A DNA stretch of 49,418 bases. It comes from Thermoproteota archaeon. GTDB lineage: Archaea > Thermoproteota > Thermoprotei_A > Sulfolobales > Ignicoccaceae. Shown piece after piece: positions 23,591 through 31,069 of the stretch (position 1 is the first letter of the stretch; every line of letters begins with the position of its first letter). The translations under genes were made by a program, and so were the position numbers. The notes beneath the pieces are model-generated. The model did not search any database, was not told the DNA's origin, and saw only the letters and a program-made list of their open reading frames with translations. Location: positions 1 to 49,418 of the forward strand of contig JAADDE010000009.1 of the NCBI GenBank assembly GCA_013154085.1. The letters run 5' to 3'.

Positions 23591-24370
23591 GTGCCGGCTT
23601 TGCTGGAGGAGTACCAGGATTCCGTGGAGAAGTTCTTAATGATGAATATAAAGCCCGTGAAGACCGTTAGGTGGTCGCTGGACAGGGGGTTTGTAATAAA
23701 AGTCTACAGCGAGCAAGCGTACGAGGAGCCGTGCCTCTCTGTGCTGAGGTCCTCGGCCTTCGTGCCGTTCCTCTGGAAGTTCCTAACCTCGAGGGCCCGC
23801 CAAGGGTGGCACAAGGTCGGGGAGGACTTGTACTACTCCTCCTTGAGGGAGGCGCTGAGCTTGAAGGAGATTCTGAGGCACATGGGAGAGGCCGCGAGGG
23901 CCGCGCTCTTCTCGGCGTTCTTGGGAGGGTTTATGGGAGCCGCGCTCCTCTCCCTCCCCTTCCGCACCAGGCTGTCGGAGCTCTTCGACGAGTTCCTCTC
24001 AGAGGGCGGGTGCAGGGCCAGCTACCTTGGGGAGGCCCTCGTGGAGGCGGATGGGCCGGTCCTGAGCGTGAGCTACCCTCTCTCCTCCACGGCCTCTCTG
24101 GGCGCCTCTGTGCTGGGGCACCCCTTCGTCGGGATGGCGGACGCGCTGGTCGAGGGATACGACCCGCTGGAGGTGCTCGAGGGAGGCCTGCAGTACTTCA
24201 AGGGAGTCGGGGAGCTGATGAGGGGAGAGCCCGGAATCAGGAGCGAGGGCGGCTGCTGGAGGGAGGTGAGGGGCCGCGCCCTCCGCGGGCACTGCGCCTT
24301 TCCCTTCGAGCTGGATGAGCCCTTGCCCGGGTGGGCGTGGAGGCGCTTGAGCCCGCCGCTCGTTAGGTGA
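23591..24370 (+). CDS. Hypothetical protein
   Basis: 259 residues, family not recognised. The N-terminal half is alpha/beta (VKTVRWSLDRGFVIKVYSEQAY), the middle contains a glycine-rich hydrophobic stretch ALFSAFLGGFMGAALLSLPF which could be one membrane span or a buried helix, and the C-terminal half has LGHPFVGMADALVEGYDPLEVLEGG. GTG start at 23591. Its stop codon lies inside the GTTAGG-N4-CCTAAC palindrome at 24362-24377. Confidence 0.6.
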   Translation: MPALLEEYQDSVEKFLMMNIKPVKTVRWSLDRGFVIKVYSEQAYEEPCLSVLRSSAFVPFLWKFLTSRARQGWHKVGEDLYYSSLREALSLKEILRHMGEAARAALFSAFLGGFMGAALLSLPFRTRLSELFDEFLSEGGCRASYLGEALVEADGPVLSVSYPLSSTASLGASVLGHPFVGMADALVEGYDPLEVLEGGLQYFKGVGELMRGEPGIRSEGGCWREVRGRALRGHCAFPFELDEPLPGWAWRRLSPPLVR

Positions 24371-24377
24371 ACCTAAC
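24362..24377. promoter_or_regulatory. Second copy of the feoB-type palindrome GTTAGG-N4-CCTAAC
   Basis: Perfect inverted repeat GTTAGG-TGAA-CCTAAC, identical in both arms and spacing to the element before feoB. It overlaps the stop of the preceding gene and lies about 95 nt before the GTG at 24472 and about 70 nt before its TATA-like ATTATATC. A further half-site GGTTAG is at 24388-24393. I saw no third full copy in the window. Confidence 0.5.
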
Positions 24378-24471
24378 TAGACGGATGGGTTAGAAAGTCG
24401 AATGTAAAACGCCGGTTTCGTCGTCCGCTTTCCACTCCCACATTATATCCCCGGGTTGTGGGCTAGGGCGA

Positions 24472-24882
24472 GTGAGAGGTTTGAGGGAAGTAACCCCCAG
24501 CGACGTCCCCCTCCTCCCAGCCAAGGAGTTCTTGAAGGAGTACTTGCTGAGCGGCGACGATTCGGTGAAGAACTTGATAGAGGCCTTGCGGAAGGAAGTT
24601 GAAGCGGCGCGGGAGAGGCTCTCGAAGAGCGAGGTGCCGTGCGAGGACGAGAAGATAGCGAGCGTGATAACGCTGAAAGCCGTTGAATTTGCCATGGATG
24701 TTGTTGAAGGTCTTAAGAACTATGACGAGGGCAAGGAAGTCGACTTGGATAAGGTGCTTGTGGCGCTGGAGGGCCTGCTGGGCTTGATAAGGGCGTCCGG
24801 CTCGAGGGCCCTGCCGGAGAGCATAAGGGAAGTTCTGAGCAAGTGCTGTGAGAAAGATAGATCGTTCAAGCTCAAGTCTTAG
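24472..24882 (+). CDS. Hypothetical helical protein with possible iron/metal-linked regulation
   Basis: 136 residues, family not recognised. Predicted helical (VKNLIEALRKEVEAARERLS; ITLKAVEFAMDVVEGLKNYD; DKVLVALEGLLGLIRA), no membrane span, two to three cysteines (VPCEDE; LSKCCEKD). GTG 24472 lies about 25 nt downstream of the TATA-like ATTATATC (24443-24450), giving a leaderless message. The palindrome at 24362 is the only recognisable control element before it. Its 3' end overlaps the convergent CoA-ligase gene by 11 nt. Confidence 0.6.
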   Translation: MRGLREVTPSDVPLLPAKEFLKEYLLSGDDSVKNLIEALRKEVEAARERLSKSEVPCEDEKIASVITLKAVEFAMDVVEGLKNYDEGKEVDLDKVLVALEGLLGLIRASGSRALPESIREVLSKCCEKDRSFKLKS

Positions 24883-26182
24883 GCCTTTTGTCTATGACCC
24901 TCTTGGCCTTGCCGCCCTCGACCCTCGGTATCTCGCCGGGGTCGACGACCCTCACTCTGGGCCTAATTATCAGAGCCTCGCGGAGGTTCTCCTCCAGCTC
25001 CTTAGCCAGGGCCTCCTTCTCCTGCTCCGTCAGCCTCCTCTTGCTCTCCACAACCACGTACATCCGGTCCAGCTCGCCCTCCTTCTCCACGATTATTTGA
25101 TACTGGTTGCCCACCAGCGGGTGCGAGAGGAGAACCTCTTCCACCACGGAGGGGAACACGTTGACTCCGTTTATTATCAGCATGTCGTCCGCCCTCCCCT
25201 TGATTCTGGCTATCCTCCTCATGGTTCTGCCGCAGTCACAGCTCCGGGCGTCGTAGATGAAGGTCAGGTCGTTGGTCCAGTACCTCAAGAGGGGGAAGGC
25301 TTCGTGGGTGAGGGGGGTGACCACCAGGACCCCCTCCTCCTCGGGCTCTAAGGGCTCCCCCGTCTTGGGGTCCACGACCTCTATCAAGTAGTGGTCCTCC
25401 CACACGTGGAGTCCGTCGTGGTGGTGGCACTCCATCGCCGTTCCGGGGCCGTAGAGCTCGCTCATGCCGTAGATGTCGTAGGAGTCCATGTCCCAGAGCT
25501 CGTTTATCCTCTTCCTCAGCTCCTCGCTCCACATCTCCGCGCCGAAGACGCCGGTCCTGACCTTGGTGTCCTTGGCCGGGTCCACTCCCATCTCGAGAGC
25601 AACTTCGGCCAAGCGCAACGCGTAGTTCGGCACCGCTCCCAGCACCGTGGCGCCCAGGTCCTTTATCATCTGCACGTGCCTCTTGGTGAAGCCGGTCCCT
25701 GCCGGAACGGCTAGGGCCCCGAGCCTCTGCGCTCCGTAGTGGAAGCCCAAGCCTCCGGTGAACCAGTGGTAGCCGAGGGCTATGTAGACTATATCCTCCT
25801 TCGTAACTCCTGCAGCCGCAAAGCTCCTTGCCATGAGCTCCGACCAGTTGTCCAAGTCCTTCTTCGTGTAGCCCACTACGGTGGGCTTGCCCGTGGTCCC
25901 ACTCGACGCGTGGATCTCCACCACCTCGCTCAGGGGCACCGCAAACGCGCCGTAGGGGTAGGTCTGCCTCAAGTCGTCCTTGTAGGTGAACGGGAGCTTT
26001 CTGACGTCGTCCAAGCTCCTAATGTCGTCCGGGCTCACCCCGGCCTCGTCGAGCTTCCTCTTATACATGGGAACCCTCTCGTAGGCCCACCTAACAGTGT
26101 GCTTGAGCCTCTTGAGCTGGAGCTCCTCTATTTCCTTGCGGGGGGCCTTTTCTATAGGGTTGAGTATGTAAGGCCTGCCCAC
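24872..26182 (-). CDS. Phenylacetate-CoA ligase family protein (PaaK-like)
   Basis: 436 residues, full length for PaaK-type AMP-forming acyl/aryl-CoA ligases. These activate an organic acid with ATP to an acyl-CoA. Seen: the P-loop-like SSGTTGKPTVVGYT near residues 92-105, the adenylate motif YDIYGMSELYGPG near 237, a RYWTNDLTFIYD segment, and IKGRADDMLIINGVNVFPS near 330. A cysteine trio SCDCGR may bind zinc. GTG start at 26182, 6 nt after the symporter stop. The operon suggests that the symporter brings in the acid that this enzyme activates. The true substrate (phenylacetate, indoleacetate or another acid) cannot be read from sequence. Confidence 0.88.
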   Translation of the reverse strand: MGRPYILNPIEKAPRKEIEELQLKRLKHTVRWAYERVPMYKRKLDEAGVSPDDIRSLDDVRKLPFTYKDDLRQTYPYGAFAVPLSEVVEIHASSGTTGKPTVVGYTKKDLDNWSELMARSFAAAGVTKEDIVYIALGYHWFTGGLGFHYGAQRLGALAVPAGTGFTKRHVQMIKDLGATVLGAVPNYALRLAEVALEMGVDPAKDTKVRTGVFGAEMWSEELRKRINELWDMDSYDIYGMSELYGPGTAMECHHHDGLHVWEDHYLIEVVDPKTGEPLEPEEEGVLVVTPLTHEAFPLLRYWTNDLTFIYDARSCDCGRTMRRIARIKGRADDMLIINGVNVFPSVVEEVLLSHPLVGNQYQIIVEKEGELDRMYVVVESKRRLTEQEKEALAKELEENLREALIIRPRVRVVDPGEIPRVEGGKAKRVIDKRPKT

Positions 26183-26188
26183 AGTTCA

Positions 26189-27553
26189 TCACCTCCTAAG
26201 GGCGTAAACCACCAAGAATGCCAACGCAGATAGAAATATCGTTATCGCAAAGCTCAGTTCATAGAAGGGCAGGGGGGCCTTGACGGCCCTCCCGACCCCG
26301 TAGACCAAGGCGACCGTCGCCCCCACAGCGGAGCTCGCGAGGACTGCCTCCTTGCTTCCTTTTTGAAACACCGTGGCCAGCACCGGAACCAAGAACGCCC
26401 CGGCCGCCAGGGTCCAGCCGGTCTTGAAGACGGCCGTAACGGCTCCGGCCAGCTCCTTGGGCAGGGTGAGGGTCGCGACGGCAATTAATGCAGCCGCCAG
26501 CATGCTGGCGAAGCTGAGGGCCCTCAGCACTTTCGTGCTCCTAATTCCGAACATGTCGTAAGCTATCGCGCTCCCCACAGTTAGGGATATGGAGTCCGCC
26601 GTGCTCATTGCGGCTGCCAGCACAGCAGCGCTGAAGAGCGCGGCCCCCACGGGACCCATCAGCTCCTGGGAGAGGAGGGGGACAACCTTCAGCGGCTCAA
26701 CTTGGCCCAGCACCAAGCTCCCGGCCAAGCCGCTCAGGAAGCTCCCGTACGTGACGACCATCGCGAACGCCGTCGCTATCACGGCGGCCCTCCTCACCAC
26801 GTTGGGTCCCTTGGCGGTGTAGAAGCGGTTGATCAGCTGCGGAAGGCCCCAGACAGCTATGCTCGTGAGGAGGGCCAGATCCAGTATCAAGCCCATGTTG
26901 ACCGGGGCGGCGGGCCTTGCCGCTTCCAGAGCCGCGACCCCGCCGGCCCTGTTGAGGGCAAGCATGGCTAAGATGAATATTCCGATGGCCATTATTATCC
27001 CTTGGAGGGCGTCCGTCCACACGACGCTGTACATTCCTCCCGCTGCGACGTAGAGGGCCATGATAGAAGCTATTAGGATCGCTGCGGTGGCCATATCCAG
27101 TCCGAAGACCGAGCCGACCATCGCAGACGCTCCGCTTATAACCGTCGCGGCGTAGAGCGTGAGCCCTATCGCAGTTACCAGTCCCAAGATCTTCTGCAGG
27201 TTTGTGTCGTTGTATATCTTAGCGAAGAGCTCCGGAACCGTCAGCGCGTCGTACTTCTGGCTGAGCTCGTTTATCTTCCTCCCGACCAGAACGAAAGTCA
27301 GAAAGGCCCCGAGCGCCACGTTGAAGACCGGTATCAGCAAGCTCGAGGAGCCCCACAGAAAGGCCCAGGCGCCGCCCACAACTATTACCACGCTTGAGAA
27401 GTACGTGGCCCCGAAGGTGAAGGCCAGCAGCCACTCGCCTATCTCTCTGTTGGCCACGAGAAAGCCTTTGAGGGTGTCCGCTTTAGACTTGAAGAGAAAG
27501 CCTATTGCCAAGCTGACCAACAAATAAGCCGCCACCACGGCCGCGCCGATCAC
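26189..27553 (-). CDS. Sodium:solute symporter (SSS family)
   Basis: 454 residues with about thirteen hydrophobic spans, of the LeuT-fold SSS family. Seen: FLVANREIGEWLLAFTFGATYFSSVVIVVGG in the first helices (the GxxxNREIG and AT-FSS signature), YVAAGGMYSVVWTDALQGIIM (helix 6) and STADSISLTVGSA (helix 8 to 9, containing a Ser/Thr pair of the sodium site). It probably imports an organic acid together with Na+. GTG start at 27553 overlaps the stop of a 28-residue membrane peptide (GTGA). Followed after 6 nt by the CoA-ligase gene. Confidence 0.92.
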   Translation of the reverse strand: MIGAAVVAAYLLVSLAIGFLFKSKADTLKGFLVANREIGEWLLAFTFGATYFSSVVIVVGGAWAFLWGSSSLLIPVFNVALGAFLTFVLVGRKINELSQKYDALTVPELFAKIYNDTNLQKILGLVTAIGLTLYAATVISGASAMVGSVFGLDMATAAILIASIMALYVAAGGMYSVVWTDALQGIIMAIGIFILAMLALNRAGGVAALEAARPAAPVNMGLILDLALLTSIAVWGLPQLINRFYTAKGPNVVRRAAVIATAFAMVVTYGSFLSGLAGSLVLGQVEPLKVVPLLSQELMGPVGAALFSAAVLAAAMSTADSISLTVGSAIAYDMFGIRSTKVLRALSFASMLAAALIAVATLTLPKELAGAVTAVFKTGWTLAAGAFLVPVLATVFQKGSKEAVLASSAVGATVALVYGVGRAVKAPLPFYELSFAITIFLSALAFLVVYALRR

Positions 27554-27636
27554 TCCTCCTCACCTCCCCTCTCCAGAGAGTACACGGCCGCGGCCAGGAG
27601 GGCGATGAATCCCACCAGGAGGGCCTCTAGGACCAC
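27550..27636 (-). CDS. 28-residue single-span membrane peptide preceding the symporter
   Basis: GTG start at 27636; the product is one hydrophobic helix LEALLVGFIALLAAAVY followed by a charged tail SLERGGEEE. It ends in the GTGA overlap with the symporter gene, so the two are translationally coupled. Short membrane partners encoded just before SSS transporters are known for some bacterial systems (DUF997/YhdT-like), but this one is shorter and its homology is unproven. A TATA-like TATTTACG at about 27666-27673 on the minus strand is suitably placed. It was found by reading the coupled upstream frame. Confidence 0.55.
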   Translation of the reverse strand: MVLEALLVGFIALLAAAVYSLERGGEEE

Positions 27637-27690
27637 GCTATCCCCCCAGCGTCCCACCTATGGGCGTAAATAGAGATTTTCCCGGAAGCG

Positions 27691-27718
27691 TTTAAGCCCG
27701 TATACGCCCGTATACGGG
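27691..27718 (+). promoter_or_regulatory. vapBC promoter with tandem/palindromic operator
   Basis: TTTAAG (27691-27696) is a TATA-like box directly followed by two head-to-tail copies of the 10-bp CCCGTATACG (27697-27706, 27707-27716). The second extends to the perfect palindrome CCCGTATACGGG (27707-27718). One-turn periodicity and location just before the antitoxin start fit autoregulation by the VapB ribbon-helix-helix dimer. Confidence 0.6.
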
Positions 27719-27725
27719 GAGCCGC

Positions 27726-27950
27726 GTGAGCGCCGTGCTGTCCATAAGGATAAGGAAGGACTTGAAGGAAAGGATGAGCAGATACGACGTGGACTGGAGG
27801 AAGGAAATAGAGGAGTTCATAGAAGAGAGGCTGAGGGAGCTGGAAGCGCAGAAGGAGAAGGAGGAACTGCTCGAAATACTGAAGGGGATGAAGGAAAAGA
27901 AGGAGGGCTTCGGGAGCTCGGTGGTAAGGGTTGAGAGGGACTCTCTTTGA
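27726..27950 (+). CDS. vapB: VapB-type antitoxin (ribbon-helix-helix)
   Basis: 74 residues. The N-terminus AVLSIRIRKDLKERMSRYDVDWRKEIEEFIEER fits a ribbon-helix-helix DNA-binding fold (beta strand SIRIRKDL, two helices). The C-terminal part is charged and flexible (EKEELLEILKGMKEKKEGFG) and would wrap around the toxin. GTG start at 27726 directly downstream of the tandem operator. It overlaps the vapC TTG by 20 nt. Together they form a classic type II toxin-antitoxin pair. Confidence 0.85.
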   Translation: MSAVLSIRIRKDLKERMSRYDVDWRKEIEEFIEERLRELEAQKEKEELLEILKGMKEKKEGFGSSVVRVERDSL

Positions 27951-28341
27951 CGCCTCCGCCCTCACCGCTCTGGTGCTGAAGGAGGAGGGCTGGGAGGGGC
28001 TTTACAGGCTCCTCCCCTCCTCTACGCTCGACTTGGCCTTTGTTGAGAGCTACAACGCCGTGTGGAAGCACGTTAGGGTGCTGAGGGACCTAGAGGAGGG
28101 GGAGAAGGTGCTGGCCTTGAAAGCGCTGGAGAAGGTCAAGAACTTAATGAGGGTTCTGGAGGTGGTGGACTACCTCGGCAGAGCTTACGAAATAGCGGAG
28201 GGCTTCGGCATAACGGTATACGACGCGTCCTACGTAGCAGCCTGCGAGGCCGAGGGGCTCGCGCTGGTCACGCTGGACGAGAGGCAGAGGAGGGCCGCCT
28301 CGGAGCTAGGCGTAAAGGTCATAGGTCCACGAACCCCTTAG
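27931..28341 (+). CDS. vapC: VapC-type PIN-domain toxin
   Basis: 136 residues. PIN-domain ribonucleases cut RNA with a cluster of acidic residues. Here these are D7 (LFDASALTAL), the glutamate in AFVESYNAVW, D in VYDASYVAACEAEG, and D in LVTLDERQRR. TTG start at 27931, overlapping vapB by 20 nt, so toxin translation is coupled to antitoxin. The last 23 nt overlap the convergent hisB gene. Confidence 0.88.
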   Translation: MRGTLFDASALTALVLKEEGWEGLYRLLPSSTLDLAFVESYNAVWKHVRVLRDLEEGEKVLALKALEKVKNLMRVLEVVDYLGRAYEIAEGFGITVYDASYVAACEAEGLALVTLDERQRRAASELGVKVIGPRTP

Positions 28342-28879
28342 CGCTGATGCCCCCCCTAGTGCCGAACATCTGGGACAAGCACTTGGCGAAGGCCTTGAAC
28401 AGCGCTTCAGCCTTGTGGTGGTCGTTGCTCCCGGCCAGCAACCTCAAGTGCAGAGTCATGCCGGCTTCCCTAGCTAAGGTTTCGAAGAAGTGGCCGACGT
28501 TTTCCAGCGCCAGCCCGCCTATCTCGTCCCTCGCAAAGCTCAGCTCGCCGTGGAAGGAGCCCCTTCCGGAGAAGTCTGCGGAGCAGAGTGCCAAGGCTTC
28601 GTCCATGGGCACCAAGGACCAAGCGAACCTCTCGAGCCTTCCTTCTTCAGAGGCCTCCCTTGCGAGCTCCCTCAGGGTCCTCCCGAGCACTATAGCCACG
28701 TCCTCTACCAAGTGGTGGTCGTCGTAGCCCAGCAGGTCCCTTCCCTCTATGCATAAGCCCAGCCCCGAGTGCTTGATCAGCGTCTCAAGCATGTGCTTGA
28801 GGAACGGAATTTCTATCTCGACCTTGCTTTCTTTGCAGGATTCGACGGCCACGTAGGTCTCCCTCGTCTCGCGCCTCAA
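28319..28879 (-). CDS. hisB: Imidazoleglycerol-phosphate dehydratase
   Basis: 186 residues, the normal monofunctional length. Sixth enzyme of histidine biosynthesis, dehydrating imidazole-glycerol phosphate to imidazole-acetol phosphate with Mn2+. Seen: FLKHMLETLIKHS, LLGYDDHHLVEDVAIVLG with the HHxxE motif, and SNDHHKAEALFKAFAK with the second HHxxE. TTG start at 28879. The N-terminal RRETRETYV matches the family start. It stands alone here; hisD lies 18 kb away. Convergent 23-nt overlap with vapC. Confidence 0.96.
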   Translation of the reverse strand: MRRETRETYVAVESCKESKVEIEIPFLKHMLETLIKHSGLGLCIEGRDLLGYDDHHLVEDVAIVLGRTLRELAREASEEGRLERFAWSLVPMDEALALCSADFSGRGSFHGELSFARDEIGGLALENVGHFFETLAREAGMTLHLRLLAGSNDHHKAEALFKAFAKCLSQMFGTRGGISAKGFVDL

Positions 28880-28938
28880 GCGGCACCCCGGCTCAACTGT
28901 AAAAGCGGGCTATGAGGCTTGGCTGAGGGTAAGCGGGA

Positions 28939-30042
28939 GTGGAGACGCCGAACAGAAAGCTCGACCACCTCCGAATAACGCTAGTGGAGGACGTCGAGGC
29001 CGGAAGCACGTGGCTGGAGTTCGTAATGGTTCCCCACAAGGCCGTGCCGGAGCTCAACCTTGAAAAGGTGAGCACCGAAGTGGAGGTCTTCGGAAAAAAG
29101 CTGAAGGCTCCCATAATCGTAACCGGGATGACGGGAGGCAACGAGCACGCCGCCAAGATAAACGCGGTGATCGCTGAGGTCGTGGAGGAGCTGGGCCTCG
29201 GCATGGGCGTAGGAAGCCAGAGGGCCGCGGTGGAGCACCCGGAGCTGGCTTGGACCTTCAGGATAGCTAGGGAAAGAGCTCCAAACGCTCTGATAATAGC
29301 CAACTTGGGCGCCCCCCAGCTCCTCAAGGGCTACGGGATCGAAGAGATAGAGAAAGTAATTGAGATGATAGATGCAGACGCGATAGCGATCCACCTCAAC
29401 GCCGCCCAAGAGGCCTTCCAGCCGGAGGGAGACGTGGACTACGAGGGCCTGGTGGCGCGGCTCCAAGAGATAGTGGACAAAGTGAAGAAGCCTATAATAA
29501 TAAAGGAGACCGGCGCCGGACTGGACTACGACAGCGTAAAAGTGCTTAGGGACATAGGCATCAAGGCGTTCGACGTCTCCGGCTCCGGGGGCACCAGCTG
29601 GGTCCGGGTAGAAATGTACAGGGCGAGGGAGAAAGGGGACGAGGTGCTGGCGGAGGTGGCGGAGTGGATGTCCTCTTGGGGCATTCCCACCGCCGCCTCA
29701 GTTATGGAGGCCCGGGCCGCCGCTCCGGACTCGCTGATCATCGCCTCCGGGGGTATAAGGAACGGGATGCACGCTGTGAAGAGCATAGCCTTGGGCGCGG
29801 ACATGGTGGGCGTCGCGCTCCCGGCGCTGAAGGCGGCGTACAGGGGGAAGGAGGAGCTGAAGAAATTCTTGAGGGCGATGATGCTGTCCGTAAAGATAGG
29901 CCTCTTCCTAACCGGGAGCCCGTCGCTGAGGTACCTAAAGGGAAAGGCAGTAGTCATGGGGCCCCTCAAGGAGTGGGCCGTGCAGAGGGGGGTGTACGAG
30001 GAGTGGCTCAAGGCTAGGCGACAAAAATCCCTCTCCCCTTAG
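28939..30042 (+). CDS. fni: Isopentenyl-diphosphate delta-isomerase, type 2 (FMN-dependent)
   Basis: 367 residues. Interconverts IPP and DMAPP for archaeal isoprenoid lipids, using reduced FMN and NAD(P)H. Seen: RKLDHLRITLVEDVEAG at the N-terminus, PIIVTGMTGGNEHAAKIN, MGVGSQRAAVEHP, HLNAAQEAFQPEGD with the substrate/Mg ligands, VKKPIIIKETGAG, and DVSGSGGTSW plus ASGGIRNG for flavin binding. GTG start at 28939. The PLD-like gene starts immediately at the next base after its stop. Confidence 0.96.
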   Translation: METPNRKLDHLRITLVEDVEAGSTWLEFVMVPHKAVPELNLEKVSTEVEVFGKKLKAPIIVTGMTGGNEHAAKINAVIAEVVEELGLGMGVGSQRAAVEHPELAWTFRIARERAPNALIIANLGAPQLLKGYGIEEIEKVIEMIDADAIAIHLNAAQEAFQPEGDVDYEGLVARLQEIVDKVKKPIIIKETGAGLDYDSVKVLRDIGIKAFDVSGSGGTSWVRVEMYRAREKGDEVLAEVAEWMSSWGIPTAASVMEARAAAPDSLIIASGGIRNGMHAVKSIALGADMVGVALPALKAAYRGKEELKKFLRAMMLSVKIGLFLTGSPSLRYLKGKAVVMGPLKEWAVQRGVYEEWLKARRQKSLSP

Positions 30043-30582
30043 ATGAAGGAGGGGCCCTTGAAGACCTACACCGGAAGGGACGTCGGCAAAATAATAGAGC
30101 CCGCCTTAAAGAAGGCAAAGAAGAGGATAGTCGTGATAGCTCCGTGGGTGTCGAAGAAGTACCTAAGCATTCTCGTGGACAAGGCAAAAAAGGGGGCTCA
30201 CGTGATTGTTGTAACCACCACAAAGAACAAGGCTGTGGGCGCGTTCAAGCCGTGCGGGAGGCCCAGCTGGAAGAAGGTGCTGATATCGATCATAATTCCG
30301 CCGCTCTTCTTCTACTACTTGTGGAAGAGGCTGAGGTCCGAAAAGTTTCCATTTGAAATGTACGTGGTTGACGAGAGTAACTTCATCCACTCGAAGATCT
30401 ACGTCTTCGACGACGTGGTGATAACCGGATCCGCCAACCTGACCCACAGCGGCCTCTGGAAGAACGAGGAGACGGTGATCGTAATTCCCAAAGGAAGTCA
30501 GAAAGACGTGCTGAGGGATGTGAAGAAGGTTGTCGAGAGGGCCAGAAAGAATGCAGTTATCAAGATAAGCTGTAGGGGCTGA
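30043..30582 (+). CDS. Phospholipase D-like (single HKD) protein
   Basis: 179 residues with one HKD motif, HSKIYVFDDVVITGSANLT at about residues 112-130 (H, K, and a D/N with GSAN). Single-HKD proteins act as homodimers and are often nucleases, or less often phosphodiesterases. A hydrophobic stretch VLISIIIPPLFFYYLWKRL at about 88-106 may be a membrane or insertion segment. The N-terminal KKAKKRIVVIAPWVSKKYL strand is typical of the fold. ATG 30043 abuts the fni stop with no gap. Its substrate is not evident. Confidence 0.8.
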   Translation: MKEGPLKTYTGRDVGKIIEPALKKAKKRIVVIAPWVSKKYLSILVDKAKKGAHVIVVTTTKNKAVGAFKPCGRPSWKKVLISIIIPPLFFYYLWKRLRSEKFPFEMYVVDESNFIHSKIYVFDDVVITGSANLTHSGLWKNEETVIVIPKGSQKDVLRDVKKVVERARKNAVIKISCRG

Positions 30583-30585
30583 GCC

Positions 30586-30975
30586 TCACTCCTCGTAGAC
30601 GCTCTCGAGGATCTTGCCCGCTATCCTGACCACGTCTATGGTCGTGATAACCGCATAGGGCTCGTTGTTCTCGTCCACCACAACGAGCTCCTCCTCTTGG
30701 TACTTGTTGAAGAGCTTTATAGCGTCAACAACGTCAGCGTCGTACACCACGAACGAAGGCTCGGTGTTGACGAAATCCTCTATTGCGTCGTCGCACTTGT
30801 TCTCGGAGGCCGCCTCAACCAGCTCCCTTCTGCAGAAGATTCCTAAGAACTCCCCGTCGACGGTCTTCACCATAACGCACGGGACCTCGTGCTCCTCCAT
30901 GAGCTTGGCCGCCTCGCTGACCTTGGTGGCCGGCGTAGTCCAAGGGGCCTCTCGGGCCACCTCAGCTACCTTCAA
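30586..30975 (-). CDS. CBS-domain pair protein
   Basis: 129 residues from TTG 30975 (MKVAEVAREAPWTTPATKVS). Two CBS motifs fill the protein: VSEAAKLMEEHEVPCVMVK then a DGEFLGIF strand, and DADVVDAIKLFNKYQEEELVVVDENNEPYAVITTIDVVR. Such stand-alone pairs bind adenine nucleotides or other ligands and regulate partners. The frame is open further upstream to 31155, but that part overlaps sdhB and is not CBS-like. TATA-like ACTCAAAAG at about 31008-31016 is about 35 nt before the TTG. It diverges from sdhB, and its 3' end is 3 nt from the end of the PLD-like gene. Confidence 0.82.
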   Translation of the reverse strand: MKVAEVAREAPWTTPATKVSEAAKLMEEHEVPCVMVKTVDGEFLGIFCRRELVEAASENKCDDAIEDFVNTEPSFVVYDADVVDAIKLFNKYQEEELVVVDENNEPYAVITTIDVVRIAGKILESVYEE

Positions 30976-31069
30976 GCCGCTCTCCCCAAGCTCTGGAATC
31001 GGAGCCTTTTGAGTCCCCCGGAGAGAAGCGCGCAAAAGGGAGGCGCCAAGCCGTAGAGGGGGCGCTCGC

